Positions 18,701 through 27,792 of a stretch of DNA of 64,000 nt are shown piece by piece; the first letter of the stretch is position 1; the number at the start of each line of letters is the position of its first letter. This DNA comes from Pseudomonas japonica. Its GTDB lineage: Bacteria; Pseudomonadota; Gammaproteobacteria; Pseudomonadales; Pseudomonadaceae. Position numbers and translations under genes: made by a program. The stretch lies in contig NZ_FZOL01000027.1 in assembly GCF_900188455.1 (NCBI RefSeq), positions 1-64,000 of the forward strand, written 5' to 3'. The notes beneath the pieces are model-generated. The model searched no databases, had not been told where the DNA came from, and saw only the letters and a list, made by a program, of their open reading frames with translations.

Positions 18701-19862
18701 GGCCGCAGGTCAGGATCATCGGCCAGGTCTGATGCCCACGCTCGTCGATGAACTCGCCCAGACGGCCGAGATCGAGCCGGGTGCGGGCGCTGCGATCGTA
18801 AAGATCATCGATGGCGATGAAATCCGGCCGCCATTGCGCCGGCGCATCGGCGACGGCCCGCAGGGCCGGTTCCAGCAGTTCGGCCTGGCCCTTGAGCCAG
18901 AGCACTTTCCAGCCTTCGCCGACAAGGCGCTCGACGGTCTGCAGCAGCAACACACTCTTGCCAACGCCAGAGCGCCCGCTCAGCCAGAAGACCCGCGCCT
19001 CGCTTCGGAGATCTCGCAAGCTCAGATCCTGACGTTCGAGCAACGTCGCATACAGGGCGTTCAGGCGATGGGAGCGCGGCATGTACTGCTGGTCGCGCAA
19101 TCGCGCCAGGGTGATCTCACGGCCGATTTCCAGGGACCGGCTGGGAACGGCATTGCGCTGAAAGTCCGCCGCCGTCAGCAGTTGCCCAGGCAGTTCATGT
19201 CCTCGCCGGTCAGCGGCGAAGCGCTCGCAGATGTCGTCGCGGATGCGCTGGGCATCCACGGCCGATGGGGCACGACTCAATGCCCGCTCCAGAGCGAAGC
19301 GCAGGAAGCCGTAGGGGTCTTTCAGGTGCGTCCAGACGGCGACCACCGCCCGCCACCACGGATCCGCTTCGATAACGGGTGGCAGGAGCCGTCCCTGGCG
19401 CAGAAGCGCGTCGATCGTGGGCCGTGCGGGGTGTGCCGCCGGTACGTCAGTCCATTGCAGGCTGGCGTCGCCTTGAGAGGCGACCAGCTTGAACGTCACC
19501 TGCGCACTCATCTGTGGATAGTGCGTGGTCAGGAAACGCTGGATGGTCTCGACTTCGGCAGCGGCATCGGCGAAGGCCTTGCGCGTCAGGGTGCGCTTGA
19601 CCTGGATGCACACCAGCGTCTGGTTCGCGGCCTGAATGGCGACATCGGAAAGGGCTTCGAGGAAGAGCCGGCCGACCTCGTCGAGCACGGCCCCTCCGGC
19701 GGCAAGCGACTCCACGAGTTCGGCCAGATAGAAGCGCAACTGGTAGTCGAAGCCAGCCAACGCATGAATACCGCCAAGTGCCCTGTGTGGTTCCGCTCGC
19801 TCATACGCCGAGAGGATGGATGTCATATCTGCCATAGAAACATCGAAGACCTGGTAAGACAC
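15711..19862 (-). CDS. STAND NTPase with nuclease-like N-terminus, Trp repeats and S1 domains
   Basis: Large (1383 aa) probable conflict-system protein. Residues about 25-150 resemble the DUF4297/Cap4 nuclease family: GGIHALAGFDYQ, then a PD-(D/E)xK-like core with SDVAI and CIQVKR. A P-loop NTPase follows: Walker A GRSGVGKS near 295-302 and Walker B-like FIAIDDL near 350. Residues about 760-1060 are a tandem array of 40-residue WxxVWxxLL units. The C-terminus has two S1-type OB folds, the second canonical (GGVYDGHVAGIRHYGVF). GTG 19862 has GAAGGG upstream, and ATG 19835 is possible. The layout effector-STAND-repeats resembles Avs and other antiviral STAND proteins, but S1 at the end is unusual. 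Substrate and trigger unknown. Confidence 0.8.
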   Translation of the reverse strand: MSYQVFDVSMADMTSILSAYERAEPHRALGGIHALAGFDYQLRFYLAELVESLAAGGAVLDEVGRLFLEALSDVAIQAANQTLVCIQVKRTLTRKAFADAAAEVETIQRFLTTHYPQMSAQVTFKLVASQGDASLQWTDVPAAHPARPTIDALLRQGRLLPPVIEADPWWRAVVAVWTHLKDPYGFLRFALERALSRAPSAVDAQRIRDDICERFAADRRGHELPGQLLTAADFQRNAVPSRSLEIGREITLARLRDQQYMPRSHRLNALYATLLERQDLSLRDLRSEARVFWLSGRSGVGKSVLLLQTVERLVGEGWKVLWLKGQAELLEPALRAVADAPAQWRPDFIAIDDLYDRSARTRLDLGRLGEFIDERGHQTWPMILTCGPTEFADAFKEDSAYRGFDLYPLTIQTIAADEAAEVEAWYRERTGRASQRGPAVSQASQDDGGLFISVAVELAHGDLNVFALRFGERVQLNGLDEALRLPLALNRLYLSTPYDWLSESDREKLATLNGEGDFSLFEMGSEGQTVRLTHPHLADALYQALRKPANRLAYTNDLVAAFRRALAARDAGLVSQLLRLFSVNEAGVISERLSIVERDQLARECARAWCGNQLVLSEDGQADASVSWACWATTAPCIASVLGADLLERALAQLGQAYKVWPEAWRRLINCYPGNDEVFAWAFEHLGESSRITHPTWSFVWEDCLQCSTAQEDTWRNMGLGWLQHRLRRHDWHIVWKKLLRDGAAPDWQGDPVLILGMRRLRAEQDDPVWAYVFQDLYALAEPGSPQVNYLATLGWSWLAKYQERVEWSFVWRTLLMRPAALPDAVPVAELLLRGAEWLVGREDRVEWTYVWRSFLMHTDALPDELPVSELLSRGVSWLRGREERIEWVYVWYDLLKHSEALPDAVPLAELLRRGFAWLAHNEDRDEWAYIWQELVRLADVQPEVVPRTELLDRGVVWLVGREDRAEWAYVWQELLKHAETMPDLVPLAEHLSQGVAWLAGREDRADWSHIWQDLLKHADARPDLVPLAELLRSGVAWLVGRDTAEEWSFVCEALLDRRLQDADLFERAACWLKLTESKPEWPLLAAKFIVAAPYHAASADFAQALEQRIQAIPNNKHWCRTQALIGDLKLDTELPEPVRNWWRAVHERRDSPVWNTARRYLDEVLPVKGRVMVARQKFCWVELEIGLMAIWAHENGGVRGTKGVTLSFFVQRLNVDREVVQVSVDRPVLLRVGGIHEGRVLERLDFGLRVSVEGQAGLLHRINSGDWASLAVKYPVGSTISVEVLELTEKGPALRYAGMENDGVPEDLVIGGVYDGHVAGIRHYGVFLTIGSHMGLLHRSQLPGDSDLSARYVQDQVLRVQVKKIRDDGRLSLSLPDQTAEP
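16681..17580 (-). repeat. 120-bp in-register tandem coding repeat
   Basis: Successive units begin at 16681, 16801, 16921, 17041, 17161, 17281, 17401 and 17521 with exactly 120-base spacing and no indels. The central six are the most alike, with the consensus GREDRxEWxYVWQxLLKH. The outer two are degenerate, and more decayed units continue to about 17760. The gradient suggests recent expansion from the centre of a TPR-like solenoid that probably acts as the sensor. Confidence 0.9.
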
Positions 19863-19952
19863 GAACAACCCTTCGCCACTGGCCGGTCGTCATTCGGTGT
19901 GCGCTTTGAGTCCAATTTCCCGACAAGACGGTAGCAAAATGATGGCCTTCAG

Positions 19953-19987
19953 GCAAAAGCCTGCCGGACCAACAGAGGCCCGGCAGA
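19953..19987 (-). terminator. Terminator of the giant-gene operon
   Basis: On the minus strand CTGCCGG-N-rich loop-CCGGCAG is followed by GCTTTTGCC, just past the stop of the 2579-aa gene. This separates the giant-gene operon from the STAND gene. Confidence 0.7.
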
Positions 19988-20040
19988 TCGAGGCGAACAC
20001 CCCGCGGCCTTGATCCAGACTCCCGCCAGGCCCCCGAACC

Positions 20041-23000
20041 TCACCACTCAGACTCGCCAAGCGGACGCTGGCCGTCCGTCAGGCCTCGCGCATCCTCCCA
20101 CAACCCGACAATGCTCCGCGCCTTGATGAACTCGCCCTCCTGCTCCGGCAACCAGCTCTGTCCATTGCGATCGACCTTGACGATATGCACGCCGCGCTCG
20201 CGGGTTTCATCCGCCGGACGGGCCAGGGTCCAGACGAACTTCGCGCTGCGTCGCAGCAGTCCGGCGCGGAAACCCGCCGCGGCATCGAGCAGGTCGACCC
20301 GCCATGGCAAGGGCGACTGCGCGTACAGCGGCAAGGACAACTCGATCCCGGTATCACGCGGGGCCCGGGTCAGCGCCGCATACAGTCCCGGCGGCGGCTC
20401 GGCCACCGGTTCGTCGGTGACGATCAGGGTCATGCTCAGCGGGCCCCCGGCGAAACTCGCGGCCAGTTCCAGCAGGTCGCCAGCGGCAAGGTCCGCCGGA
20501 CGGCCATCGAGTTCCAGCAGACGCCCGAGCGACAACTGGTACACCCGCTCCGGCTGCAGCATGGCCGGTTTCCCCTCGGCGACACCGGCCAGCCGCAGGT
20601 CACGCGGCTGGCCACTGCGCGGCAGCGCGCGCAATGTCAGGTTCAGGGACGCAGCCGTCCCCTGCCCCGACTGGGTCCAGGCCATCAGGGTCACCGCGCC
20701 CTGTCGGTTGACCCGCTGGCGGTCAGCGCCGAACAGGTAGAGATCCTGCTCGCCACGCCGTGACACCTGGTGCGGCGGCGCGCTGAGTCCGGCGTCGTAG
20801 GCCGGGTCGCAGAACAGCAGCGAGCAGGGCTCCAGGGCCAGCGCACCGCGCCCGCGCAGCAGCGGCCAGAGGGCGAAGCGCAGCTCCAGCGGTGGGTTGG
20901 CAGCGCCGGACGGCAGTACCTGCTCGTCGCTGGCCAGGACAAAACTGCCCAGGTTGCGTTTGCCGCCCACCACCCACTCGCTCGGCTGCACCATCAGGCG
21001 CAACTGCACCGCGGGATTGCCAGCGGCGTTGGCCAGTCGCTCGGCGATGGCCGCCAGCACCGGACCGGGTACCTGGTTGGCCGGGGCGGACTCGCGCATG
21101 TCGAGGACGATGCTCACGTACCCCCGCTGGAACCTCTCGGGCTGCGGTTGCGGTGCCTGCCGCGGCGAGACCTGCAGGCTGCGGAAGACCAGCGAGTGAC
21201 CGTCGATTTCCAGACTGGCCGAGGCCTGCACGGTATAGGGCGGCTTGGCCGGCAATGCCTGCGGCCCGAACAGCAGTTCCAGCAGTTCACCGGCCCAGGA
21301 CTCGGGCACCGCACTCGCGGGCGGCTCCTTGTTGTCGTCATCCAGCACCGGTCGTTCGTCGATCTCGGCGATCAGGCGCAGGGTGCCGTCCCACGAGGAG
21401 GTAATGGTGCCCGAGGTTTCCGGGGCGGCGACCAGGGTCACGCTCCAGTCGAACAGGCTGCCATCGCCGCGCCGCGCGCGACCGCTGAGGCTGTCGGCCG
21501 GACCGATCAGGGCCCGGTGGTTGAGCCCGGGCAACAGCGGCGAGGCGCAGGGCCGACGGTCGAAGGCCGAATAGCCGCTATTGGCCGCCAACGGCCCGGG
21601 GCGCGGGGTGCGCTCCACCCGCGGCAGCGCGGCGCTGGCCTGCGCCGGGGCGCCGAAGCGCGGGAACGCCGGGTCGAACGCGCCGACAGCGGCGCCCTGC
21701 TGCCCGGCGCCGATTTCCAGACGCAGGTGACGCGCCATGAGGATGCCCGGCCGCTCGGAAATGGCCGCAAGCATGGCCTGACCGGTCAGCAGCGGCTGCC
21801 AGTTGCCTCCACCCTGCGCCCCGCCCAGCGCCTTGAGATGCGCGTCGAGCATCCCGGCAACCGGTACCCGCGAACGCGGCGCGGCCGGCACCAGCCAGGG
21901 AATCGGCTCGCAGGCGAAGCGCGAGCGGATCGGCAGGTACAAGGGCGCGCGCTGCTGGGCCAGCCAGACCGCCCTGGCCGCATCGGGCGCCGCGGCCAGG
22001 GCGGGCAGATCGACCCGCCGCGACAGCGCGGCGATACCGCTGCCGCCCTGCCGGTCGTCGCGCAGCGCCGCGCTGAAGCCCTCCTCCACCCCGGCCATTT
22101 CCAGGCCGCTGTGCACCGGCAACTGATAACCGCGGCCGGCATCGGCGAAATCCCGCGACAGCAGGGGGCGTGAGCGCGGCTGCAGGGTTGGCTGCGGCAA
22201 GACCACGCTGCGCAGTTCACCGCTGCGGTCGCAGAGCAAGGCCGCCCTGGGCCGTGTGTGCAGGGCGTAGGCTTTCATCGCCACCTGGGCATCGAAGCCA
22301 TCCTCGGCCTGGCTGGCAAACTCCAGCCCCGGCCAGGGTTGGGCCAGCACGCTGTCGCCGGCCACCAGCAGTTCGCCGCGATCCTCACCCGGCAACCCGT
22401 CGTTCGGCCTGGTCGGCGTGCCCTCCCAGTCGCCGCTGGTCAGCAGGGCCGCCGCACGTCGCTGCGCCGGCCCGTCGAGGGGGTCGAGATGCACCTGCGC
22501 GACCACCGACAGGACCCGCGCCGCGGCAATGGCCGTCGCCTTGGCCCTGGCCTGCTGCCAGGCCTGCAACACCCGGCTCAGCGCCGCCGCCGAGGCGAAG
22601 AAGTACGGCGTCCGCTCCAGGGCCTGCGCAGTGAAGTTGGTGGCAAAAGCCTGCTCGACCAGCAGCGCTCCTACCAGCCGGCCGCCGGCCTCGGGATCAC
22701 CGTGCAATGGCCGCGAGCCGATGCGCACGGCGCTCTGCAGGTCGGCGTCGGTGGCGCTCGCCGGGCTGGTGGCGCAGGCGAAGGTCGGCGCCACTTTCAG
22801 GGCGGCCAGGCTGTCCGGCCAGGCCACGTCGAGATCGATCGGGCCAGCGGGCTCATTCTGCAGCAGCAGCGGTTCCTCACCCTCGCCCAGGTAGCCCGGC
22901 GACAAACCCATCAGCGTCGGCAGGCGCAGCAGCGGCACCCTGTCGTGGCCGGCCTGCTCGATCAACCCGACGAAGCCACCGCTCACGACGACATTGCCGG

Positions 23001-26000
23001 CCTGCTCGCCCGCGGCGTAGATCGCCTGGCGAAACGCCTGGCCCTGGGCACCGTGCAGCACCGAACCGAGGCCGCCGCGCCCCGGCCAGAGCATGCCGGG
23101 GTTGCCGTCGCGGTAGCGCGCGGCGAAGGTACTGCGTGCCTGCCGCTCTTCCTTGAACGGATCGGCACCGCCCGGCCACGGCGGGATCAACGCGCCCAGG
23201 GCGCCCAGGACGATGCCGTCGACGGCGGTGAAGCGAAATACCTCGCCGTCCTCCTGCACCAGCGCATGCCGGGCCATTACCGTCGCGGTCCACACACCGT
23301 TCAGCGGATCGGCATGGTTGATGGCATGGGCAGTCTCCAGCGCCATGCGATGGCCATCGAGCAGCCACTCGACCTGATGGGCATGCACCGGGCCACTTTC
23401 GATGCGCAACGTGCGCCGGCCATTGGGCGCGGTTTCCGGGAAGGGAATTTCCTCGTCGACCGGGTTCGGCGCCGTCACCCGCGGCCAGCCGATGACACTG
23501 CAGCCGGCGAGCGTGCCATACAGGCTCAGTTCACCGTGCCAGGCGCCCGGGGTGCCGCCGCCTTCGATCAGGACGTGATCGAGCAGGTACCGGCAGCGTG
23601 GCACACCCCCCGGATAGGCCCACCGGTCGAGGGCACCGCGAAAGCGCGCCGACTGCAGCACTGACTGGGTGCCCGCACCAAACGCCGCGAGGCTGGCGAG
23701 CAGACCGAAGCGCAGGCGTTTGCTGTCGGGGAAACCCTTGAGCAACGCCTTGGCCGGACTGTCGCTGGTCAGGCTCAGCGCACCGCGGGTCAGCTCGACG
23801 TGCACCGGCACAACGCTGTCCAGCAGTTTCAGCACGCCCTCATGCCGACTGTCCTCGAGCCCGCCACTGGCGCGCACACGCAGGGCCGGTGTGCCCTGGT
23901 CCACCTTGCCCGGATCGATCACCAGCGCATGGGCGATGCGCAGGTGCGTCTGGCTGCCCTGCTCACGCAGCCCGACCTGCAACCTCGCCGCGGTGATCGA
24001 CAGCTGTCCCGACTGCGCCGGCTCGCCGCGCCAGGTGAAGACCGGTCCCGGGTTCTGCCTGGCACACGCCAGGGTCAGCGGGTAGCCGGCGAAATCGAAG
24101 CTCAGCGCTGGATCGAGCAGGCGCAACCTGTCGCCAGCCAGCTCCAGCGTGCGCGCTTCGAGCATGACCAGGCGCCTGCTGACCATGACCGGCAGGCGCA
24201 CCGACGCCTGCACCGGCAGCACCGCCTGCAAGGCCAGGTGGCCCGCTGGCGAGGCGAAGACCAGCTTGACCAGGTCGCCACCGTCGTCGACATCCTCGCG
24301 CTCGTCACCGATGGACAGGCGCGCCAGGATCGTCAGGCTGTCCGGCAGCGCGGCACTGGGCGCGCCGCCATTGAAGGGCACCTGCAAGGCGAGCAGGCGC
24401 AACGGCTCGATGAACAGATCGCCCAGGGCGATGCGCTCCGAGCCGCTGGCGAACGCCGTCGTCTTCCCGGTGGCGGGCAACAGGCGCCACTCGAAGCCGC
24501 CCTTGAGCAGGTGACCGTCCTGCCAGGCGAAGGTATCGACCCCCGGCGCATGCTCGAAACCACCCTTGTGGGTCAAGGGCAGGTCCTTGAACCAGAACCG
24601 CAGCAGCTCCAGACCAGGGTCGTCGTGGGCGCGCACCGTGAATGTCTCCGGACTGGAGAAACGTCCGGCCACCTTCGCGTCGTCCGCAAGCAGGCCGGAC
24701 AGCGGACGCCACCAGCCATGGCGCGGATCCAGTGGCTGCGCGCCAACCCCACGGGCATCGACGAGATACGTGCCGCGCAGGTACGCGCTCGGGCTGTTGC
24801 CCAGCACCTGCACGCTCTGCGCACTGGGCGCGGCACCGATCTTCAGCTCCGTCGCGGACACCGCGAAGGTCGCGCTCAACCCGCGCAGCGCCTGGTTGCC
24901 GGAGAGTCTGGTGGTACTGCCCAGTTGCATCCAGCCATATGGCAGGGGCTGCGCCACGTCCAGACCGACCCCGATATTGTCCGTATTCCAGCGCAGGCCG
25001 CCGACCAGCGCGTCGACCGCGACCTTGTCGACCTTGCCCAGAGGCCGGTAGCCGACCATGTAGCTGTGCGCCACCCGGGCCAGTTGCAGGCGCCGCTCCT
25101 GCTCGCCCCAGAACTGCTCCAGAACGCTCCAGTCGAGGGCGGTGGCGATGGGCGCGGTGTCTGCCTGGCGGGCCGCGTCCGGCTCCTCGGCCGAGCGCGG
25201 CAGCGCCGCCGTGGCGAAGGCTTCGTCGAGCACCGGCAGGTCGAAGCGCAAGGCCGCCTGCAGTTCATCCCAGCGTCGGGTCTGCCAGCTGTTCAGGGTC
25301 GGCTTGAGCTCGGCACCGGGCACGCCGAAGGCCACCAGACCGATACCCCGATCGGGCGGTTCGAGGGCGTCCGGGGCTTGCGGATCCGGCGGCAATGGCC
25401 AGTGTGCGGCCACGCGGTAGCGCCAGTTGCCCTGCAGTACGGCGAAGACCTTCTCGCCCGACCAGTTCAGCTCCGCCACGCGCTTGTCCGGGGCGTCCGC
25501 AGGCCGCATTTCGAACGGCAGCAGGTCGCGGCTTTCCAGGGGCCGCACCGAGGCCGCGAGCATCCGCGTCATCGGCATCTGCGCGGCGAGCGGCATTTGC
25601 GGATGACGGGACCAGTAATACACCTTCGGCCTTGACCCATCGCCCGCGGCAGTACCGTCGCCCTCGATATCGATGGTCAGGGCCAGGCCCTGCCGCTTCA
25701 TCGTCGCCCGCTGACCTTGCCGCGTCGAAAGCAGGCTCAGTTGCTCGATCGCCATGCTGACCACCGTGCGTTCCTGCTCGCTGCGCTCCAGGGCGATGTC
25801 GATGAACGCGCCAGGGCCGGCGCCCAGGCGCGGGATGGCTTCGCTGGCATCCGGCCGGTCGCTGGACAGCCACAGCAGGCCGCGGGTGGACAGGTCCGGC
25901 TGATCGACCACGGCCTGACCCCGCCGCAGTGTCGCCCCGCTGGCCGGGTGGCCTGGCGTCAGGCTCAGGGCCACGCGCAGCCGGCCAGCCCCCTCCAGGG

Positions 26001-27780
26001 TCACCGACCAGGGCGTCTGGCGGATCGGCAGACCAGGCGTGGCGGGCGGCGCGAATGCCGACTGCACCTGGGGCAGGTCATCGCGCGGGAGGAAGCGCAG
26101 GAAGCCATCCAGCGCGTTGGCCGTAGCGACCGGCCTGTCCTCCAGCAGCTCGCTGTCGAGTGCCGGGTTCAGCGGCGGCAGGTTGGCGAAAGGCAGTTGC
26201 AGCCAGCCGTCGCTCATCGGAATGAAACCGGGCAACCAGGGCCGCGCCGGGTCGGGCTGGCCGGCGACCAGCGCTGGCAGGCCATAGGCCCGACGCAGGG
26301 TATCGGCCAGGCGGCGTTCGTCCAGCGTCACGGCATAGGGCTTGCCGACGCTGGTCAGCAGGTCGACGTGCAACGCCGCCGGCGTCGACACCGTGCTCGC
26401 ACTCGACTCCAGCTTCAGGTAGGGCGTGACCACTTCTTCCCCGGCATTTCGCGGGCGCGGCGACGCCCAGGCCAGGAGCAGCCCTGGTTCACTGTCCAGC
26501 CCGGCGCTGAAAGCCCGATACAAGGCCTGGCTGCCGAAATAGCGTTCTGCCTGGCTACCCAGCGCTCTCGGACTGCCGAGGACGAAATGGCCACCCGCGC
26601 ACTCCACCACCCCGTCCACGCGCTGTTCGTCGGCCGGGCTGAGCAGGTTCAGACGCAGGTGCCGGGCGGGAATTTCCACCGGCAGGTAGCGGGTCTTGCT
26701 GTCGATCAGCAGGCCCGGACGGTTGGGGTGCGTGGCCGGCAGCCCGATGATCGACAGGCCGTAGCGAAACGCCGGGATCTGCCGGGCATCGCCGCTCAGG
26801 CGCATGCCGTGCAGCGCCTCTTCCTGGCGTCCCTGTGGCAGCACGGCCATCCAGGCCTCCTGCCACTGTTTGCGCTGCGGGTCGCGCAGACGCTCCGGCT
26901 GCAGGGTCAGCAGCAGACGCCGGTCATCGACCGACAGCAGGAAACGCCCGTCCAGCGGGGCGGACTGCCCGGGAAAGTCCACCTGGCAGTCCAGCTCGAT
27001 ACCTTCGGGGGTGAGCACCAGGGCATAGCGGCGGATTTCCTTGGGCTTGGCCGCGGCGGGTGCCTGGGGCTGCAATGCGCCCAACCACGGACAGGCGCCA
27101 TAGGCCACCGCCAGTTCAATGCGCCCGGCCACCAGGGCGAATGCCGGCACCTCGATGGCCTTATCCACCTTGCCCGGCCAGGGCTGGCCCAGGTCCGGGC
27201 ACGGCTCGACGAGAACGTGCTGGAATGCCGCCGCGGCGGGCTGCGCCGCGGTCTCGCCAGGGGCGGGCAGCGCACCGCTGATGAAATAGGCCGGGGTGGT
27301 CTGCTCCTTGCCACTGCCCGAGGGGTCGAAGGTCCAGCGGCGCCTGCACGGCAGCGACTGGCTCAGCACCTCACCCTTCTCGTCCGGCAGGTTGATCCGC
27401 AGCGCTTCCCGGCAGTCCACGCTGTAGCGCTTCTTGCCATCGTTCTTGGGCAGCGGCGCGAAGTTGTCCGGGTAATCGCGCAGCGCGGCCAGCGGGTCGA
27501 ACTGAACACGCTCGGCGTCGAACCGGGTGCGGTACTTGCCGCTGCCGTGTCCGGCGATCAGGTGCAGGGAGAGCAACTGCGGATGGCGCAAACCGCCCTG
27601 CCCTTCGAGCCCGCTGGCATCGATCAGCAGCGCGCGCAGCGGATGGGTGTCATCTTCCGGCAGGTAAGCCTTGCCAGTCAGGGAAGCATCGGGCGCCGCG
27701 GCCGCGAGCTCCCACAACGGTTGCCCGTTGGCCAGCAACGGGCCGCGCAGCAGGATATGGCGAAGCGTGGTGTTATCCAT
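20041..27780 (-). CDS. Giant protein of unknown function (2579 aa)
   Basis: I do not recognise this family. The sequence is rich in short alternating beta-strand-like segments, Gly/Pro turns and Arg/Asp, with low Cys and no signal peptide or obvious TM helix. It looks like a long series of beta-sandwich or beta-helix modules. No Walker, nuclease or protease motif was found. It begins 12 bases after the stop of the 3567-aa gene, so the two are co-translated and probably work together. GC content and codon use match the host, and the frame has no disruptions over 7.7 kb, so selection is maintaining it. Possible roles are a scaffold, surface, lipid-transfer or toxin-complex-like component. Confidence 0.85.
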   Translation of the reverse strand: MDNTTLRHILLRGPLLANGQPLWELAAAAPDASLTGKAYLPEDDTHPLRALLIDASGLEGQGGLRHPQLLSLHLIAGHGSGKYRTRFDAERVQFDPLAALRDYPDNFAPLPKNDGKKRYSVDCREALRINLPDEKGEVLSQSLPCRRRWTFDPSGSGKEQTTPAYFISGALPAPGETAAQPAAAAFQHVLVEPCPDLGQPWPGKVDKAIEVPAFALVAGRIELAVAYGACPWLGALQPQAPAAAKPKEIRRYALVLTPEGIELDCQVDFPGQSAPLDGRFLLSVDDRRLLLTLQPERLRDPQRKQWQEAWMAVLPQGRQEEALHGMRLSGDARQIPAFRYGLSIIGLPATHPNRPGLLIDSKTRYLPVEIPARHLRLNLLSPADEQRVDGVVECAGGHFVLGSPRALGSQAERYFGSQALYRAFSAGLDSEPGLLLAWASPRPRNAGEEVVTPYLKLESSASTVSTPAALHVDLLTSVGKPYAVTLDERRLADTLRRAYGLPALVAGQPDPARPWLPGFIPMSDGWLQLPFANLPPLNPALDSELLEDRPVATANALDGFLRFLPRDDLPQVQSAFAPPATPGLPIRQTPWSVTLEGAGRLRVALSLTPGHPASGATLRRGQAVVDQPDLSTRGLLWLSSDRPDASEAIPRLGAGPGAFIDIALERSEQERTVVSMAIEQLSLLSTRQGQRATMKRQGLALTIDIEGDGTAAGDGSRPKVYYWSRHPQMPLAAQMPMTRMLAASVRPLESRDLLPFEMRPADAPDKRVAELNWSGEKVFAVLQGNWRYRVAAHWPLPPDPQAPDALEPPDRGIGLVAFGVPGAELKPTLNSWQTRRWDELQAALRFDLPVLDEAFATAALPRSAEEPDAARQADTAPIATALDWSVLEQFWGEQERRLQLARVAHSYMVGYRPLGKVDKVAVDALVGGLRWNTDNIGVGLDVAQPLPYGWMQLGSTTRLSGNQALRGLSATFAVSATELKIGAAPSAQSVQVLGNSPSAYLRGTYLVDARGVGAQPLDPRHGWWRPLSGLLADDAKVAGRFSSPETFTVRAHDDPGLELLRFWFKDLPLTHKGGFEHAPGVDTFAWQDGHLLKGGFEWRLLPATGKTTAFASGSERIALGDLFIEPLRLLALQVPFNGGAPSAALPDSLTILARLSIGDEREDVDDGGDLVKLVFASPAGHLALQAVLPVQASVRLPVMVSRRLVMLEARTLELAGDRLRLLDPALSFDFAGYPLTLACARQNPGPVFTWRGEPAQSGQLSITAARLQVGLREQGSQTHLRIAHALVIDPGKVDQGTPALRVRASGGLEDSRHEGVLKLLDSVVPVHVELTRGALSLTSDSPAKALLKGFPDSKRLRFGLLASLAAFGAGTQSVLQSARFRGALDRWAYPGGVPRCRYLLDHVLIEGGGTPGAWHGELSLYGTLAGCSVIGWPRVTAPNPVDEEIPFPETAPNGRRTLRIESGPVHAHQVEWLLDGHRMALETAHAINHADPLNGVWTATVMARHALVQEDGEVFRFTAVDGIVLGALGALIPPWPGGADPFKEERQARSTFAARYRDGNPGMLWPGRGGLGSVLHGAQGQAFRQAIYAAGEQAGNVVVSGGFVGLIEQAGHDRVPLLRLPTLMGLSPGYLGEGEEPLLLQNEPAGPIDLDVAWPDSLAALKVAPTFACATSPASATDADLQSAVRIGSRPLHGDPEAGGRLVGALLVEQAFATNFTAQALERTPYFFASAAALSRVLQAWQQARAKATAIAAARVLSVVAQVHLDPLDGPAQRRAAALLTSGDWEGTPTRPNDGLPGEDRGELLVAGDSVLAQPWPGLEFASQAEDGFDAQVAMKAYALHTRPRAALLCDRSGELRSVVLPQPTLQPRSRPLLSRDFADAGRGYQLPVHSGLEMAGVEEGFSAALRDDRQGGSGIAALSRRVDLPALAAAPDAARAVWLAQQRAPLYLPIRSRFACEPIPWLVPAAPRSRVPVAGMLDAHLKALGGAQGGGNWQPLLTGQAMLAAISERPGILMARHLRLEIGAGQQGAAVGAFDPAFPRFGAPAQASAALPRVERTPRPGPLAANSGYSAFDRRPCASPLLPGLNHRALIGPADSLSGRARRGDGSLFDWSVTLVAAPETSGTITSSWDGTLRLIAEIDERPVLDDDNKEPPASAVPESWAGELLELLFGPQALPAKPPYTVQASASLEIDGHSLVFRSLQVSPRQAPQPQPERFQRGYVSIVLDMRESAPANQVPGPVLAAIAERLANAAGNPAVQLRLMVQPSEWVVGGKRNLGSFVLASDEQVLPSGAANPPLELRFALWPLLRGRGALALEPCSLLFCDPAYDAGLSAPPHQVSRRGEQDLYLFGADRQRVNRQGAVTLMAWTQSGQGTAASLNLTLRALPRSGQPRDLRLAGVAEGKPAMLQPERVYQLSLGRLLELDGRPADLAAGDLLELAASFAGGPLSMTLIVTDEPVAEPPPGLYAALTRAPRDTGIELSLPLYAQSPLPWRVDLLDAAAGFRAGLLRRSAKFVWTLARPADETRERGVHIVKVDRNGQSWLPEQEGEFIKARSIVGLWEDARGLTDGQRPLGESEW

Positions 27781-27792
27781 GGTCTGGCACCC

